DNA of 64,000 nucleotides from assembly GCF_016342705.1 (NCBI RefSeq), contig NZ_JAEINV010000004.1, forward strand, positions 186,001-250,000. Reading direction: 5' to 3'. The notes beneath the pieces were generated by a model. The model worked only from the letters and a program-made list of their open reading frames with translations, ran no database searches and was not told the origin of the DNA. Shown piece after piece: positions 18,056 to 27,768 of this stretch; position 1 is the first letter of the stretch, and every line of letters begins with the position of its first letter. A program made the position numbers and the translations under genes. Source of the DNA: Lutibacter sp. (GTDB taxonomy: Bacteria > Bacteroidota > Bacteroidia > Flavobacteriales > Flavobacteriaceae).

Positions 18056-19024
18056 ATGTCGAGAATTTTAACCGGTGTACAAAGTACAGGAACACCACAT
18101 TTAGGAAACTTATTAGGGGCTATAATTCCTGCAATTAAAATGGCAAACGATCCAAAAAATGAGTCGTTTTTATTTATTGCGGATATGCATTCACTTACAC
18201 AAATTAAAAATGGTGAAGAATTGCGTCAAAATACATATAGCACCGCCGCAACTTGGCTTGCTTTTGGGTTAGATGTTAATAAAACCGTTTTTTACAGACA
18301 AAGTGATATTCCACAAGTGACTGAACTTTCTTGGTATTTAAGCTGTTTTTTTCCATTTCAACGATTGACTTTAGCGCATAGTTTTAAAGATAAAGCTGAT
18401 AGATTAGAAGATGTAAATGCCGGATTATTTAGCTATCCAATATTGATGGCTGCGGATATTTTATTGTATGATGCCGAAATTGTTCCTGTTGGAAAAGATC
18501 AGTTACAGCATTTGGAAATTACACGAGATGTAGCCAATAGATTTAATCATCAAATGGGAGACACTTTGGTTCCGCCAGATGCTAAAATTCAAGATGGAAC
18601 TATGTGGGTTCCAGGAACAGACGGTGGAAAAATGAGTAAATCAAGTGGAAATATTATCAATATATTTTTACCCGACAAACAATTGCGTAAACAAATTATG
18701 AAAATTCAAACGGATTCAACTCCGTTAGAAGAACCTAAAGATACTGAAACGTGTAACTTATTTGCTTTATACAAATTAATTGCTTCTCCTGATCAAACAG
18801 CTGAAATGAAAGCAAATTATGAAGCTGGAAATTACGGATACGGAACTGCCAAACAAGCTTTTTATGAATTGCTAATTACAAAATTTGCCGAAGAAAGAAC
18901 TCGCTATAATTATTATATGGAAAACTTACACGAAGTTGATAAAGCTTTAGCTATTGGAGCAGAAAAGGCAAAATTAGTGGCTGGTAATGTTTTAAAAAGA
19001 GTACGAGCAAAATTAGGATATTAA
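18056..19024 (+). CDS. trpS: Tryptophanyl-tRNA synthetase
   Basis: A 322-aa class I aminoacyl-tRNA synthetase that charges tRNA-Trp. The HIGH-equivalent is in STGTPHLGNLLGA near the N-terminus and the KMSKS loop is GGKMSKSSGN. The frame stays open from 18026, but the ATG at 18056 gives the normal family start (MSRILTGVQSTG) and lies just downstream of a TATTTTTG box. It runs divergently from plsC and ends at a strong shared terminator. Confidence 0.97.
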   Translation: MSRILTGVQSTGTPHLGNLLGAIIPAIKMANDPKNESFLFIADMHSLTQIKNGEELRQNTYSTAATWLAFGLDVNKTVFYRQSDIPQVTELSWYLSCFFPFQRLTLAHSFKDKADRLEDVNAGLFSYPILMAADILLYDAEIVPVGKDQLQHLEITRDVANRFNHQMGDTLVPPDAKIQDGTMWVPGTDGGKMSKSSGNIINIFLPDKQLRKQIMKIQTDSTPLEEPKDTETCNLFALYKLIASPDQTAEMKANYEAGNYGYGTAKQAFYELLITKFAEERTRYNYYMENLHEVDKALAIGAEKAKLVAGNVLKRVRAKLGY

Positions 19025-19050
19025 ATAACTAAATATAAAATGTTTAGTGA

Positions 19051-19090
19051 ATAAAAGCCGAAAGAATTATGTAATTCTTTCGGCTTTTAT
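19051..19090. terminator. Bidirectional terminator between trpS and ccsA
   Basis: Perfect 19-bp inverted repeat (19051-19069 and 19072-19090) with a GC-rich core AGCCGAAAG and A/T tails on both sides, placed between two convergent genes. Confidence 0.9.
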
Positions 19091-19122
19091 TGATTTTAAT
19101 TATATGTTTTAATCCAAAAAAA

Positions 19123-19926
19123 TTAATATTGCGTATACGTATGCACACTTGTATTTGCAACTGGCAAATAATTTACGCCAAACCAACATACCAACAACAC
19201 AACAAATGCCAACGCTAAAATAGTTAAAGCTTGTTTGCTATTGTGTGCGTGAAAATATCTGTAATGAATGTATATTAAATAACCCATCCAAGTTAAAAAT
19301 GCCCAAACTTCTTTTGGATCCCAAGTCCAATAATGACCCCAAGCTTCTTTGGCCCAAAGTGCGCCAAACAGCAAACCTAAAGTTAAAAAAGCAAACCCAA
19401 TGTATACTAAGTTATCGGCTAATTTTAAAGTTTCTATGTTGAAATTGCCTTTATAACTATCATACCGACCTTTAATAGCAACTACACTTGAAGCAGCCAA
19501 TACTGCGTACGAAAATAAATACACCAACACATGAGGAATAAACCACGGGCTTTGTAAAGCTGGCATTAAGGTTTTTGAGTAGGTTTCTGGATTTAAATAA
19601 TTAATAGCCAAAAACATGCTTGCCATTATAAAACTGTAGGCTAAAAACCATTTATATTTCCAACGAATATAAGTTACAAAACCTATAAGCGGTAAAAAGG
19701 TAGCGTACCAAAGTCTGGTTTCGCCTAAAGTTCTCATTGGTGGTCTATCTAGTTCTAACCATAATTTTACCACAAACAGCATCATAACTACCCAACCAAT
19801 TAAAAATGCTGAAGTAGCAAACTTAAAAAGTGAATTTTTTTTATAGGAAACAACTAAAAACACTAATCCGATAAGCCAAAAGGCTACAATTATTGAACTA
19901 TATAAAGGAAAGTCTATCCACGTCAT
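19123..19926 (-). CDS. ccsA: Cytochrome c maturation protein CcsA (ResC-like)
   Basis: A 267-aa multi-pass inner-membrane protein of system II cytochrome c biogenesis, which exports and attaches heme to apocytochromes. The tryptophan-rich heme-handling motif is in WGHYWTWDPKEVWAFLTW, flanked by membrane helices. Conserved histidines appear in PHVLVYLFSYA and near the C-terminus. Its ATG shares one base with the stop codon of the ResB-like gene (TAATG), so the two are translationally coupled and act as a heme lyase pair. Location after nrfHA suggests a role in maturing NrfA and NrfH. Confidence 0.92.
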   Translation of the reverse strand: MTWIDFPLYSSIIVAFWLIGLVFLVVSYKKNSLFKFATSAFLIGWVVMMLFVVKLWLELDRPPMRTLGETRLWYATFLPLIGFVTYIRWKYKWFLAYSFIMASMFLAINYLNPETYSKTLMPALQSPWFIPHVLVYLFSYAVLAASSVVAIKGRYDSYKGNFNIETLKLADNLVYIGFAFLTLGLLFGALWAKEAWGHYWTWDPKEVWAFLTWMGYLIYIHYRYFHAHNSKQALTILALAFVVLLVCWFGVNYLPVANTSVHTYTQY

Positions 19927-21176
19927 TATTCTTGATTTTTAGTTATTTTATTTCCCATCCAAAACATATAAATAGCGCCTGCAATCATCATAAAAATTCC
20001 AATATAGATAAGAGGTAGCCAAGGGTCTTTAACGAGCTCTATAACGCTTAAATCGCTCCATTTACCCATTTTATCATCGTAACTAAGTTGGTAAATTTTC
20101 CAACCATCGTACTTAAACGGTTTGTTAACTTCTAAAATGGTACTAATGCGTTCTCCTTGTTTAGTTAAAATATCAATATCTGAGCTGAATTTCTTTACTT
20201 CAGGAATGGTCATTACTACAGAATAGTCTTCACTAATTTTTAAAGATTCGTATGGGTATCGGAAACTTCCGCTACTAATCCAAGCAGTTTGAATGGAATC
20301 GTTTTCAATATTTTTTACTGAAATTTTTGCGGCAGGAGGCGAACCTATTTCGTTTACAGCTTCATAGCGCATTCCAAAGCGAATGGCATTTGGAAGAAAA
20401 TCATCGATTTTAACTTCAAAATTATTGAAATAGTACGTTTCGCCTTTTTCAACCAAGTATAAATTTTTACCATCATTATGTGCAATACTTCCTGTTTTAT
20501 TATCTACTAAAGCTAATTTTGGATTGTATTCATCAATTAAAAAGTCTTTTAAATAAAATGCAAAAGGTAATTCAACTTCATTTCTATTAGCGTCAGTTGC
20601 AATAAAACTTGGTTTATTTTCGTACACATTTACAGACAATCGTTGTAAATCTCCAGTTCCTAAGATTCCAGCAATAAGTGCTAAAAATAGACCTGTGTGA
20701 TTTAAAATAAATCCGAAATTTGACCATTTGAATTGCAAGATTCTTTTAATTGAAATTAAGCCTAAACAAGTTAAAAATTGAAAAATTATTAATAAAAAAG
20801 CCCAATTACTAGTAATGTGATTTAAGCCTAAATTGTTTATGATATTATTTTCTGAAGGAATTTGAGGAATAATACCCATTATCATTACAAGAACCGTAAC
20901 TAATGTAATGCTTGAAATTGAAGCTGGAACTTTGGTAAGCCAACGAATTAATTGTGTTGTAGAAAACCACCTGTACAGCACAAATAATAATATAACATAC
21001 CCAATTAAAAAATATACATTAAATGGATAAGATATTGTAAATGAAGTATCTGAAGCAACAAAAACTTCTAAAAAAAAGCCTGTTACTATTAATCCAATTC
21101 CTATAAAGAAAGATTCAGCATATCCCCAAGGATTTTCCCAAAGATAACGTTGAATTTTAAAATTATTTTCACTCAT
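19926..21176 (-). CDS. resB: ResB/Ccs1-like cytochrome c biogenesis protein
   Basis: A 416-aa partner of the CcsA-like protein. About four membrane segments at the N-terminal side, including the FGFILNHTGLFLALIAG block, precede a large periplasmic domain (about 180-380) and a last C-terminal helix (LIYIGIFMMIAGAIYMFW). The FxxxHxG-like start of the third helix and the domain order fit ResB. It is separated from nrfA by 271 bp containing a terminator, so it probably has its own promoter in 21177-21383, although I could not identify it. Confidence 0.85.
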   Translation of the reverse strand: MSENNFKIQRYLWENPWGYAESFFIGIGLIVTGFFLEVFVASDTSFTISYPFNVYFLIGYVILLFVLYRWFSTTQLIRWLTKVPASISSITLVTVLVMIMGIIPQIPSENNIINNLGLNHITSNWAFLLIIFQFLTCLGLISIKRILQFKWSNFGFILNHTGLFLALIAGILGTGDLQRLSVNVYENKPSFIATDANRNEVELPFAFYLKDFLIDEYNPKLALVDNKTGSIAHNDGKNLYLVEKGETYYFNNFEVKIDDFLPNAIRFGMRYEAVNEIGSPPAAKISVKNIENDSIQTAWISSGSFRYPYESLKISEDYSVVMTIPEVKKFSSDIDILTKQGERISTILEVNKPFKYDGWKIYQLSYDDKMGKWSDLSVIELVKDPWLPLIYIGIFMMIAGAIYMFWMGNKITKNQE

Positions 21177-21383
21177 TAAATTAGTAGTTAGTAGTTGAAT
21201 CCTATATTTTTTATTAGTTTATTTAATTGCCCGAAAACATTTTATATTCATCCTCCTTAAACAGTTTCAGAATCACATACAATACTGAGTTAACAGTTTA
21301 ATAGCTACGTCTGACATTTTTAAGGTGTATAAAACGATATTATTAAAAAGCGAATATACAATTTGATTTTTAATAGAAATAAA

Positions 21384-21421
21384 AAGTGAGTATTGAGATT
21401 TACTTTTCTCAATACTCACTT
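21384..21421 (-). terminator. Terminator downstream of nrfA
   Basis: 14-bp inverted repeat (21384-21397 and 21408-21421, core GAGTATTGAG) with a 10-nt loop; the minus-strand exit is T-rich. It separates nrfHA from the ccs pair. Confidence 0.75.
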
Positions 21422-21447
21422 CTTAAATATAATATCTATAATCTCTA

Positions 21448-22938
21448 TTAATATTTAGCTTCTCTTTCTTTTGCAGCTGCTTTCCATTTTGGTAACAACT
21501 CTTTTTTGAAAGTAGCTTTTTCAGCTTTTAATTTTTCCATATCTAAACCTATGAACTTTTGAGCCGCGGCTTTTGTTTCAATTGCTGGATAAGGAACTTC
21601 ACCTTTAAAACCTAATTCCATTAACAATTTAGCTAATTTAATTCTAGTTTCTTGCGTAATATCAATCCCTTTTCCTAGTACTCTACCTAACTCAACTGGT
21701 GCATGAAAAGAACCACCATGTGATGCTGCAACGTAATCCCAACGCCATTGACCTAAACGAATTCCGTTTAAAATATCTTTCATTTGTGCTTCTGTTGCTC
21801 CTAATTCCCAAGCTTTTCCAGCTTCAACGTGGGCTCTAACCAATAATACTTCTAATTGATCTCTGTTTTCAATAATTTTATCTTGATTATCAAATACGTT
21901 TTTAATTAACTCATCCTTTTCCTCTCTATGGCACACTTGACAAGAATTAGCCACATTGTTTAAAGGAGATTGAATATGGTGATCGGTAAACTTTTGACCA
22001 CCTTCTGTTTTGTAGGGCATATGACAATCTGCACAAGAAACTCCTCTTTTTCCGTGAATACCCATTTTATAAACTTCATATCCTGGATGTTGTGCTTTTA
22101 ACATTGGTGCTTTACTAATTGAATGTACCCAATCTACGTGACCAACTTTGTCGTAATATTTTTCCATATCCTCCACTGTTTGACCTTCATCCCATGGAAA
22201 AACTAAGTATGGAATACCTTTACTATCTGGTAAATCTTTATTGAAGTAATATTCTACATGACATTGCGCACAAACCAAAGAACGCATTTCATTATGAGAT
22301 GCTTTTGTTATATCTTTTCCTTGACGTTGGAAAGCTTCAATTAAAGCTGGTTGAGTAATGGTTAACTTCATAGATTTTTCATCATGACAGTTTGCACACC
22401 CAATTGGGTTTACAATTTGTTCTCCTTTACTAGCCCATTTTCCGCTGTAATATGCATTTACACCAATTTCGTTCATTAAACGTGGAACATCTGGAGATTT
22501 ACAAGTCCAACAAGTTGACGGCATTGGCCCATCATCTGGTCCTGTTGGTCCGCCTGTACGCAATGTATTTGTAACATCATCAATAGCATACACGTGCCCA
22601 CGACCTTGATTGTAATCTTTAGAAAAACCATATCCGGCCCAAAGTACCACTAAACGAGGGTCAACATCTAACATATCAATCATTGCGTTTCCATTGTATT
22701 TTGAACGGAACGTTGTATCAGCAGTTTGATAATATGATTGAAATTCACGTGGGAAATTTTCTCCCCAAACTTCATTTCTAGGTTCTAATTTATTAATTTT
22801 TGCAAGTGGAGTATATGCAAACTTCGCCTCCATTTTACGAGTTGTTATTGAAGACACTAAAAGTCCTAACAAAAACACTATTACTAACGATGCTAAAAAC
22901 AGCACCCAGTTTTTCCACGGTTTTCTTGTATTACTCAT
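21448..22938 (-). CDS. nrfA: Pentaheme nitrite reductase (ammonia-forming) NrfA
   Basis: A 496-aa periplasmic cytochrome c552 that reduces nitrite to ammonium with six electrons. It has an uncleaved or cleavable N-terminal hydrophobic segment, the diagnostic active-site heme motif CWTCK (143-147), and four CxxCH motifs: CANCH (181), CAQCH (223), CADCH (302) and CQVCH (333). Length matches NrfA. Its start overlaps the end of nrfH by 8 bp, as expected for the NrfHA complex that takes electrons from menaquinol. Presence of CXXCK rather than a fifth CXXCH separates it from octaheme or other cytochromes. Confidence 0.98.
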   Translation of the reverse strand: MSNTRKPWKNWVLFLASLVIVFLLGLLVSSITTRKMEAKFAYTPLAKINKLEPRNEVWGENFPREFQSYYQTADTTFRSKYNGNAMIDMLDVDPRLVVLWAGYGFSKDYNQGRGHVYAIDDVTNTLRTGGPTGPDDGPMPSTCWTCKSPDVPRLMNEIGVNAYYSGKWASKGEQIVNPIGCANCHDEKSMKLTITQPALIEAFQRQGKDITKASHNEMRSLVCAQCHVEYYFNKDLPDSKGIPYLVFPWDEGQTVEDMEKYYDKVGHVDWVHSISKAPMLKAQHPGYEVYKMGIHGKRGVSCADCHMPYKTEGGQKFTDHHIQSPLNNVANSCQVCHREEKDELIKNVFDNQDKIIENRDQLEVLLVRAHVEAGKAWELGATEAQMKDILNGIRLGQWRWDYVAASHGGSFHAPVELGRVLGKGIDITQETRIKLAKLLMELGFKGEVPYPAIETKAAAQKFIGLDMEKLKAEKATFKKELLPKWKAAAKEREAKY

Positions 22939-23548
22939 CTTTTTTATCTTTTTTATTATCTGATTCTTTTAAATATTTAGCTAACCAATCTGGTACGGTT
23001 TCTTGATGTTCTTCTGGTATTTTTCCATAATATTTTACCGAAGATAAACTGTGTACACTTCCGTGCGGAACTTCTTGATGACATTCCCAACATTTACGTG
23101 TAGTTCTTAATTCTTTATGATCTTCAACCATAGCGCTTAAAGCGGCATCGGTTACTTGATTTTCATGACAACGAATACAATTAGCTTGTACAACTTCAAC
23201 GCCAGCTTCTTTCATTCTAATCACTTCAGGTTCTGTTCGTGAAGTAAATACAGATGCATGGTATATACCATCTTTTGCTTTAAAAAGGTATTTTTTGAAA
23301 AAATTATCTTGTGGCACATGACAATCATTACAGCTAGCCCATTCTCTATGAGAACTATTTTGCCAAGTTGTATATTGAGGTGTCATTACATGGCAATTGG
23401 CACAAGTTTTTGGATCGTCTGATAAATACGAAACAGCCTTTGATTCAATTAGTGCATATAACGTAAGACCTGTCATAGCTCCAACTAAAATAATAACAGG
23501 TACAAGCCATTCTTTGGGTGGAATTAATATTTTTAAAAGTCTTTTCAT
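22931..23548 (-). CDS. nrfH: Tetraheme quinol dehydrogenase NrfH
   Basis: A 205-aa NapC/NirT-family membrane cytochrome that passes electrons from menaquinol to NrfA. It has one N-terminal membrane helix (about 15-33) and four heme motifs: CANCH (49-53), CNDCH (73-77), CIRCH (124-128) and CWECH (153-157). First gene of the nrfHA unit. Upstream, 94-109 bp before the ATG, lies an FNR-like palindrome, which suggests anaerobic control. Confidence 0.97.
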   Translation of the reverse strand: MKRLLKILIPPKEWLVPVIILVGAMTGLTLYALIESKAVSYLSDDPKTCANCHVMTPQYTTWQNSSHREWASCNDCHVPQDNFFKKYLFKAKDGIYHASVFTSRTEPEVIRMKEAGVEVVQANCIRCHENQVTDAALSAMVEDHKELRTTRKCWECHQEVPHGSVHSLSSVKYYGKIPEEHQETVPDWLAKYLKESDNKKDKKDE

Positions 23549-23641
23549 ATTGTTAAAAAATTTTCATAAAAAGAGATTCGGATAACTTTATCCACTATCT
23601 TTATTCATTATGCAAATTTTATGCATTTTTTAACTTTAAAC

Positions 23642-23657
23642 TATGATAAAAATCATA
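23642..23657 (-). promoter_or_regulatory. FNR/CRP-like palindrome upstream of nrfH
   Basis: TATGAT-AAAA-ATCATA, a perfect 6-bp inverted repeat with a 4-bp spacer containing the TGAT-N4-ATCA core of Crp/FNR-family sites. A degenerate -7 box (ATAAAATTTG on the minus strand, 23622-23613) lies downstream. A start near 23607 would place the palindrome centre about 42 bp upstream, the class II activator position. Confidence 0.45.
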
Positions 23658-23680
23658 ATTTCTATAAAAAACTGAAAAAT

Positions 23681-24718
23681 TTATGGTGCCGGATTTGGTT
23701 GTAATTCTTGAATTTGATCTATTTTTTCCAAAATTTCTTCTGAAAGTTCCACGTGAATACTACTTATATTCTCCTTTAATTGCTGCATTGTTGTTGCTCC
23801 AATAATATTTGAAGTTAAAAATTCTCGTTGATTCACAAATGCCAAAGAAAGCTGTGTTAAACTAATTCCTAATTCTTGAGCTAAAGCTTGATATTTTTGA
23901 GTTAAAAATTGCGCCTGATTATTACTATATCTGCTATATTGTGGGAATAATTTTATACGAGAATTTTCTGGTAGTTGACCATTTAAATATTTTCCTGAAA
24001 GTGTTCCAAATGCTAGTGGCGAATATGCTAATAATCCAACCTTTTCCCGCATTGCAACTTCGGCTAAATTAACTTCAAATAATCTGTTTAATAATGAATA
24101 TGGATTTTGTATAGTTTTACAACGCGTTAAATTATTGTTATTACTTTCAGATAATTGACGCATTAATCCCCATGAAGTTTCATTAGAAACTCCGTAATGA
24201 CGAATTTTACCTTCTTTCACTAACTCATCTAACGTTTCAATAACTTCTTTAAAATTATCTTCCCAAGCTTCATTTGGATTGTGTTTGTAATTTCTTTTTC
24301 CAAAAAAATTGGTATTTCTTTCTGGCCAATGTAATTGATAAACATCAACATAATCAGTTTGTAAGCGCTTTAAACTATTATTTAAAGCCTCTAAAATAAT
24401 AGGTTTTGAAAACTCCATATGTTCCCTTATGTAACTAAAATAATCACTTGGACCTGCAATTTTAGTTGCTAAAACCAATTTTTCTCGTTGCTGTTTTTTT
24501 AACCAAGTACCAATAATTTTTTCCGTACTTCCTTGCGTTTCCTTTCTTCCTGGAACGGAATATGCCTCAGCCGTATCAATAAAATTTACACCTTGTTCAA
24601 CTGCGTAATTCAATTGTTCATGGCCTTCTTGTTCTGAGTTTTGTTCCCCGAAGGTCATGGTTCCAAGACAAATTTTACTAACTTTTATAGTCGTATTTGG
24701 TATGTTGTTATAAATCAT
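23681..24718 (-). CDS. tas: Aldo-keto reductase, Tas-like
   Basis: A 345-aa NADP(H)-dependent oxidoreductase with a TIM-barrel fold. Strong similarity to E. coli Tas is visible by eye: GLGTMTFGEQNSE-type start (here CLGTMTFGEQNSEQEGHEQL), ETQGSTEKIIG, SLKRLQTDYVDVYQLHWPER, IRHYGVSNET, and TIQNPYSLLNR. The AKR tetrad is recognisable as Asp in FIDTAEAY with the Tyr four residues on, Lys in LATKI and His in QLHWP. The physiological substrate is unknown. It stands alone between pgk and nrfH on the same strand. Confidence 0.9.
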   Translation of the reverse strand: MIYNNIPNTTIKVSKICLGTMTFGEQNSEQEGHEQLNYAVEQGVNFIDTAEAYSVPGRKETQGSTEKIIGTWLKKQQREKLVLATKIAGPSDYFSYIREHMEFSKPIILEALNNSLKRLQTDYVDVYQLHWPERNTNFFGKRNYKHNPNEAWEDNFKEVIETLDELVKEGKIRHYGVSNETSWGLMRQLSESNNNNLTRCKTIQNPYSLLNRLFEVNLAEVAMREKVGLLAYSPLAFGTLSGKYLNGQLPENSRIKLFPQYSRYSNNQAQFLTQKYQALAQELGISLTQLSLAFVNQREFLTSNIIGATTMQQLKENISSIHVELSEEILEKIDQIQELQPNPAP

Positions 24719-24810
24719 TTTTGTTTATTTATTGACGAATTTGAATGCGTAATTTTTTTGAAAATCAAAAGTAAGAATTTGAATTGGTTGAAAAGGAAAT
24801 TTTTAAAACA

Positions 24811-24846
24811 AAAAACCATTTTCTAAATGCATAGAAAATGGTTTTT
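24811..24846 (-). terminator. Terminator downstream of pgk
   Basis: Perfect 15-bp inverted repeat (24811-24825 and 24832-24846) with a 6-nt loop and T-runs on both exits. It separates pgk from the downstream aldo-keto reductase gene. Confidence 0.85.
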
Positions 24847-24850
24847 TTAT

Positions 24851-24883
24851 ATGATGAGATTCTGAAGCAAGTTCAGAATAACG
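24851..24883 (-). repeat. REP-like hairpin element, copy A
   Basis: Contains the arms ATTCTGAA (24859-24866) and TTCAGAAT (24872-24879) around GCAAG. Read on the minus strand it begins CGTTATTCTGAA and ends near CTCATCAT, matching the style of dispersed REP-like elements in Bacteroidota. A second relative lies at 41481-41515. Placed between the pgk stop codon and its terminator. Confidence 0.5.
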
Positions 24884-24889
24884 TTTTTC

Positions 24890-26077
24890 TTATTTTAAGA
24901 TTGCTTCAATTCCTGGTAAAACTTTACCTTCTAAACTTTCTAACATTGCTCCTCCACCAGTAGAAACATAACTTACTTTTTCTTCAAAACCAAATTGTTT
25001 AACTGCAGCAACAGAATCTCCACCGCCTACAAGTGAAAAAGTGCCATTTTTTGTTGCATTTGCTATTGAATTACCAAGTGCAATTGTTCCTCCAGCAAAA
25101 GATTCCATTTCAAAAACACCTAACGGACCATTCCAAAGTATAGTTTTGCATTGGTTTACTACTTCGTCAAACATTTCTCTAGATTTTGGACCAGCATCAA
25201 CACCTTCCCATCCATCAGGTATATTGTCTATGTCACAAACTTGTGTATTTGCATCGTTGCTAAAATCATCAGCAGCAATAACATCCACAGGAATATGAAT
25301 TGTAACTCCTTTTGCTTTAGCTTGTTTTAAAATATCTAAAGCCAACTCTTGTTTGTCATCTTCACAAATTGAGTTCCCTATTTTTCCGCCAAGTGCTTTC
25401 ACAAAAGTAAAACTCATTCCTCCACCAATAATTAAATGGTCTACTTTATCTAAAATATTTTCAATAATTGTAATTTTTGAAGAAACTTTAGAGCCTCCTA
25501 AAACAGCTAATACAGGCTTTTCTCCTTCTTCTAATATTTTTTTTAGGCTAATAATTTCTTGGGCTAATAACGCTCCAAAACATTTTGCTTCTGGAAAGAA
25601 TTTAGCTACAATTGTTGTGGATGCATGCGCTCTGTGAGCTGTACCAAAAGCATCATTTACATACACATCGCCAAGCTTTGCTAATTTTTGAGAAAATACT
25701 TCATCACCAGCTTCTTCTTCTTTATAAAATCGTAAGTTTTCTAGTAATAAAACTTCACCCATTTTTAAATTTCCAGTTGCATTTTCAGCAATTTCTCCAA
25801 CACAGTCTGAAGCAAATTTTACTTCAATACCTATAATTTCAGAAACTTTATCTACAATATGTTTTAGAGAATATTTGTCTTCAGCACCTTTTGGGCGACC
25901 TAAATGCGACATTAAAATTACCGCTCCACCGTCTTCTAAAATCTTAATAATTGTAGGTTTAGCAGCCTCAATTCTGGTGGTATCTGTTACATTAAAATTT
26001 TCATCTAAAGGAACATTAAAATCTACGCGAATTAACGCCTTTTTCCCTTTAAAGTTTATGTCATTTATTGTTTTCAT
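24890..26077 (-). CDS. pgk: Phosphoglycerate kinase
   Basis: A 395-aa glycolytic enzyme that interconverts 1,3-bisphosphoglycerate plus ADP and 3-phosphoglycerate plus ATP. Family signatures are clear: [67 protein letters not shown] and the C-terminal GGGDSVAAV. Length is normal. Divergent from holB; a perfect TATATTTG box lies 22-29 bp upstream of the ATG. Confidence 0.98.
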   Translation of the reverse strand: MKTINDINFKGKKALIRVDFNVPLDENFNVTDTTRIEAAKPTIIKILEDGGAVILMSHLGRPKGAEDKYSLKHIVDKVSEIIGIEVKFASDCVGEIAENATGNLKMGEVLLLENLRFYKEEEAGDEVFSQKLAKLGDVYVNDAFGTAHRAHASTTIVAKFFPEAKCFGALLAQEIISLKKILEEGEKPVLAVLGGSKVSSKITIIENILDKVDHLIIGGGMSFTFVKALGGKIGNSICEDDKQELALDILKQAKAKGVTIHIPVDVIAADDFSNDANTQVCDIDNIPDGWEGVDAGPKSREMFDEVVNQCKTILWNGPLGVFEMESFAGGTIALGNSIANATKNGTFSLVGGGDSVAAVKQFGFEEKVSYVSTGGGAMLESLEGKVLPGIEAILK

Positions 26078-26098
26078 AATTGTATTTAATTAATATTA

Positions 26099-26106
26099 CA
26101 AATATA
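26099..26106 (-). promoter_or_regulatory. Candidate -7 box of pgk
   Basis: TATATTTG on the minus strand, a perfect TAnnTTTG match, 21 bp upstream of the pgk ATG. No convincing -33 TTG. Confidence 0.5.
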
Positions 26107-26212
26107 AGTGAAAATATAGGAAAGCGTTTAGTTTTTTACGAAAGCGATTTCAGGTTAAATAATTCAAACTGAAACAATTTAAAAATTAAAAAATTGTTTT
26201 ACTTTCGCTTTA

Positions 26213-27355
26213 ATGAAGTTTTCTGAAATTTTAGGTCAAGAACATTTAAAAAACCATTTAATAAAATCTACTAATAATGGTAGAATTTCTCATGCCCAAT
26301 TATTTGTGGGTAAAGAAGGTTCAGGCGTTTTGCCAATGGCAATTGCATATGCTCAATATATTTTAAGTCACTTAAGCTCCGACAAAGAAGCTGCTGAATT
26401 AAAATGCGCCAAATTAATGCATCCCGATTTGCATTTTGCGTTTCCCGTAGCAACAAACGATGTTGTAAAAACGCACCCTGTAAGTAATTTATTTTTAGAA
26501 GATTGGCGTACTTTTATTAAAACAAATCCTTATGGAAATTTATTTGAATGGTTACAATCTATTGGTATTGAAAATAAACAAGGTCAGATTGGTGTTGATG
26601 AAGCCGAAGAAATTGTAAAATCTTTAAAATTAAAAAGTTACGAAGGCGGATATAAAGTTATGATTATTTGGATGGCTGAAAAAATGAATACATCGGCCGC
26701 TAATAAATTATTAAAATTATTAGAAGAACCACCAGAAAAAACAGTTTTTTTATTGGTTGCTGAAGATGATGAACAAATTATAACTACCATTAAATCACGT
26801 TGCCAAATATTACATTTTCCATTATTACCTGAAGCTGAAATTGCAAAAGGTTTAATTGAGCGCGAGGATGCCGATCCGCCAATTGCAGCTCAAATTGCAC
26901 AACAAGCTGATGGTAATTTTAACAAAGCGTTGCATTTATTTCATAATGACAATTCTGATGAGCAGTTTGAACAATGGTTTATTACTTGGATTAGAGCTGC
27001 TTTTAAGGCGAAAGGAAACGCCGCCGTTATTCAAGATTTAATTAACTGGAGCGAAACTATCGCAAAATCTGGAAGAGAAACTCAAAAACGTTTTTTAAAT
27101 TATTGTTTACAATTTTTCAGACAAGCTTTGTTACTAAATTACAGTGCCGATGAGTTAGTTTTTTTAGAACCTAAAACAACTGGTTTTAAATTAGAAAACT
27201 TTGCTCCTTTTATACATAGTGGTAATATTTTAGATATTAATACAGAATTAAACGATGCTATTTACCACATTGAAAGAAACGGAAATGCTAAAATAATTTT
27301 ATTAGATTTATCCATAAAATTAACGCGATTATTACATACAAAAGAAGCCTCATAA
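26213..27355 (+). CDS. holB: DNA polymerase III delta-prime subunit
   Basis: A 380-aa clamp-loader subunit. The AAA+ fold begins KFSEILGQEHLKNHLIKS; the P-loop region VGKEGSGVLPMA lacks the GKT/S lysine, as expected because delta-prime does not hydrolyse ATP. Other blocks are KVMIIWMAEKMNTSAANKLL, LEEPPEKTVFLLVAE and TIKSRCQILHFP (SRC sensor motif). A near-consensus TACTTTCG lies only 5 bp before the ATG, so the mRNA may be almost leaderless. Followed at 7 bp by a DoxX-like gene. Confidence 0.93.
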   Translation: MKFSEILGQEHLKNHLIKSTNNGRISHAQLFVGKEGSGVLPMAIAYAQYILSHLSSDKEAAELKCAKLMHPDLHFAFPVATNDVVKTHPVSNLFLEDWRTFIKTNPYGNLFEWLQSIGIENKQGQIGVDEAEEIVKSLKLKSYEGGYKVMIIWMAEKMNTSAANKLLKLLEEPPEKTVFLLVAEDDEQIITTIKSRCQILHFPLLPEAEIAKGLIEREDADPPIAAQIAQQADGNFNKALHLFHNDNSDEQFEQWFITWIRAAFKAKGNAAVIQDLINWSETIAKSGRETQKRFLNYCLQFFRQALLLNYSADELVFLEPKTTGFKLENFAPFIHSGNILDINTELNDAIYHIERNGNAKIILLDLSIKLTRLLHTKEAS

Positions 27356-27362
27356 AACAACT

Positions 27363-27758
27363 ATGTCCATTTTCAATCAACATGCTGCTGAACTTTTAAT
27401 TCTATTATTTTTTATAATTACATACTTATTTTCAGTGACTGAAAAATTAGCAGATTGGAAAGGAACTGTTGTCTATTACACCAATCATTTTAAAGGAACT
27501 ATCCTTGAGAAAATAATGACTCCTTTATTAATAAATATCGTAATTTTTGAAATGGTAACTTTCATTCTATTAGTGATTGGAATCTATTTTTTAACTTTTG
27601 AAGACTCACAAATTATTGCAAAAGTAGGTTTAGAACTTTCCGCACTAACACTCTTATTTTTTTTAACAGGACAACGTATTGCGAAAGATTATCCCGGAGC
27701 AATGAATATTACAGTGTACTTTATTTTAAATTGTATTGGTATTTTTTTATTAACTTAA
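27363..27758 (+). CDS. DoxX-like small membrane protein
   Basis: A 131-aa protein with four predicted membrane helices (about 8-25, 52-75, 85-105 and 112-130) and a family-like TEKLADWKG after helix 1. The topology and size fit the DoxX/SURF4-like group, whose roles are varied and poorly defined. It follows holB by 7 bp and precedes a small conserved gene by 10 bp, so the three are probably cotranscribed. A specific function cannot be given. Confidence 0.6.
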   Translation: MSIFNQHAAELLILLFFIITYLFSVTEKLADWKGTVVYYTNHFKGTILEKIMTPLLINIVIFEMVTFILLVIGIYFLTFEDSQIIAKVGLELSALTLLFFLTGQRIAKDYPGAMNITVYFILNCIGIFLLT

Positions 27759-27768
27759 TATATTGATT

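Noticed and set aside
24641-26093. Plus-strand frames opposite tas and pgk
   Set aside because: Complementary-strand shadows of two well-identified enzymes.
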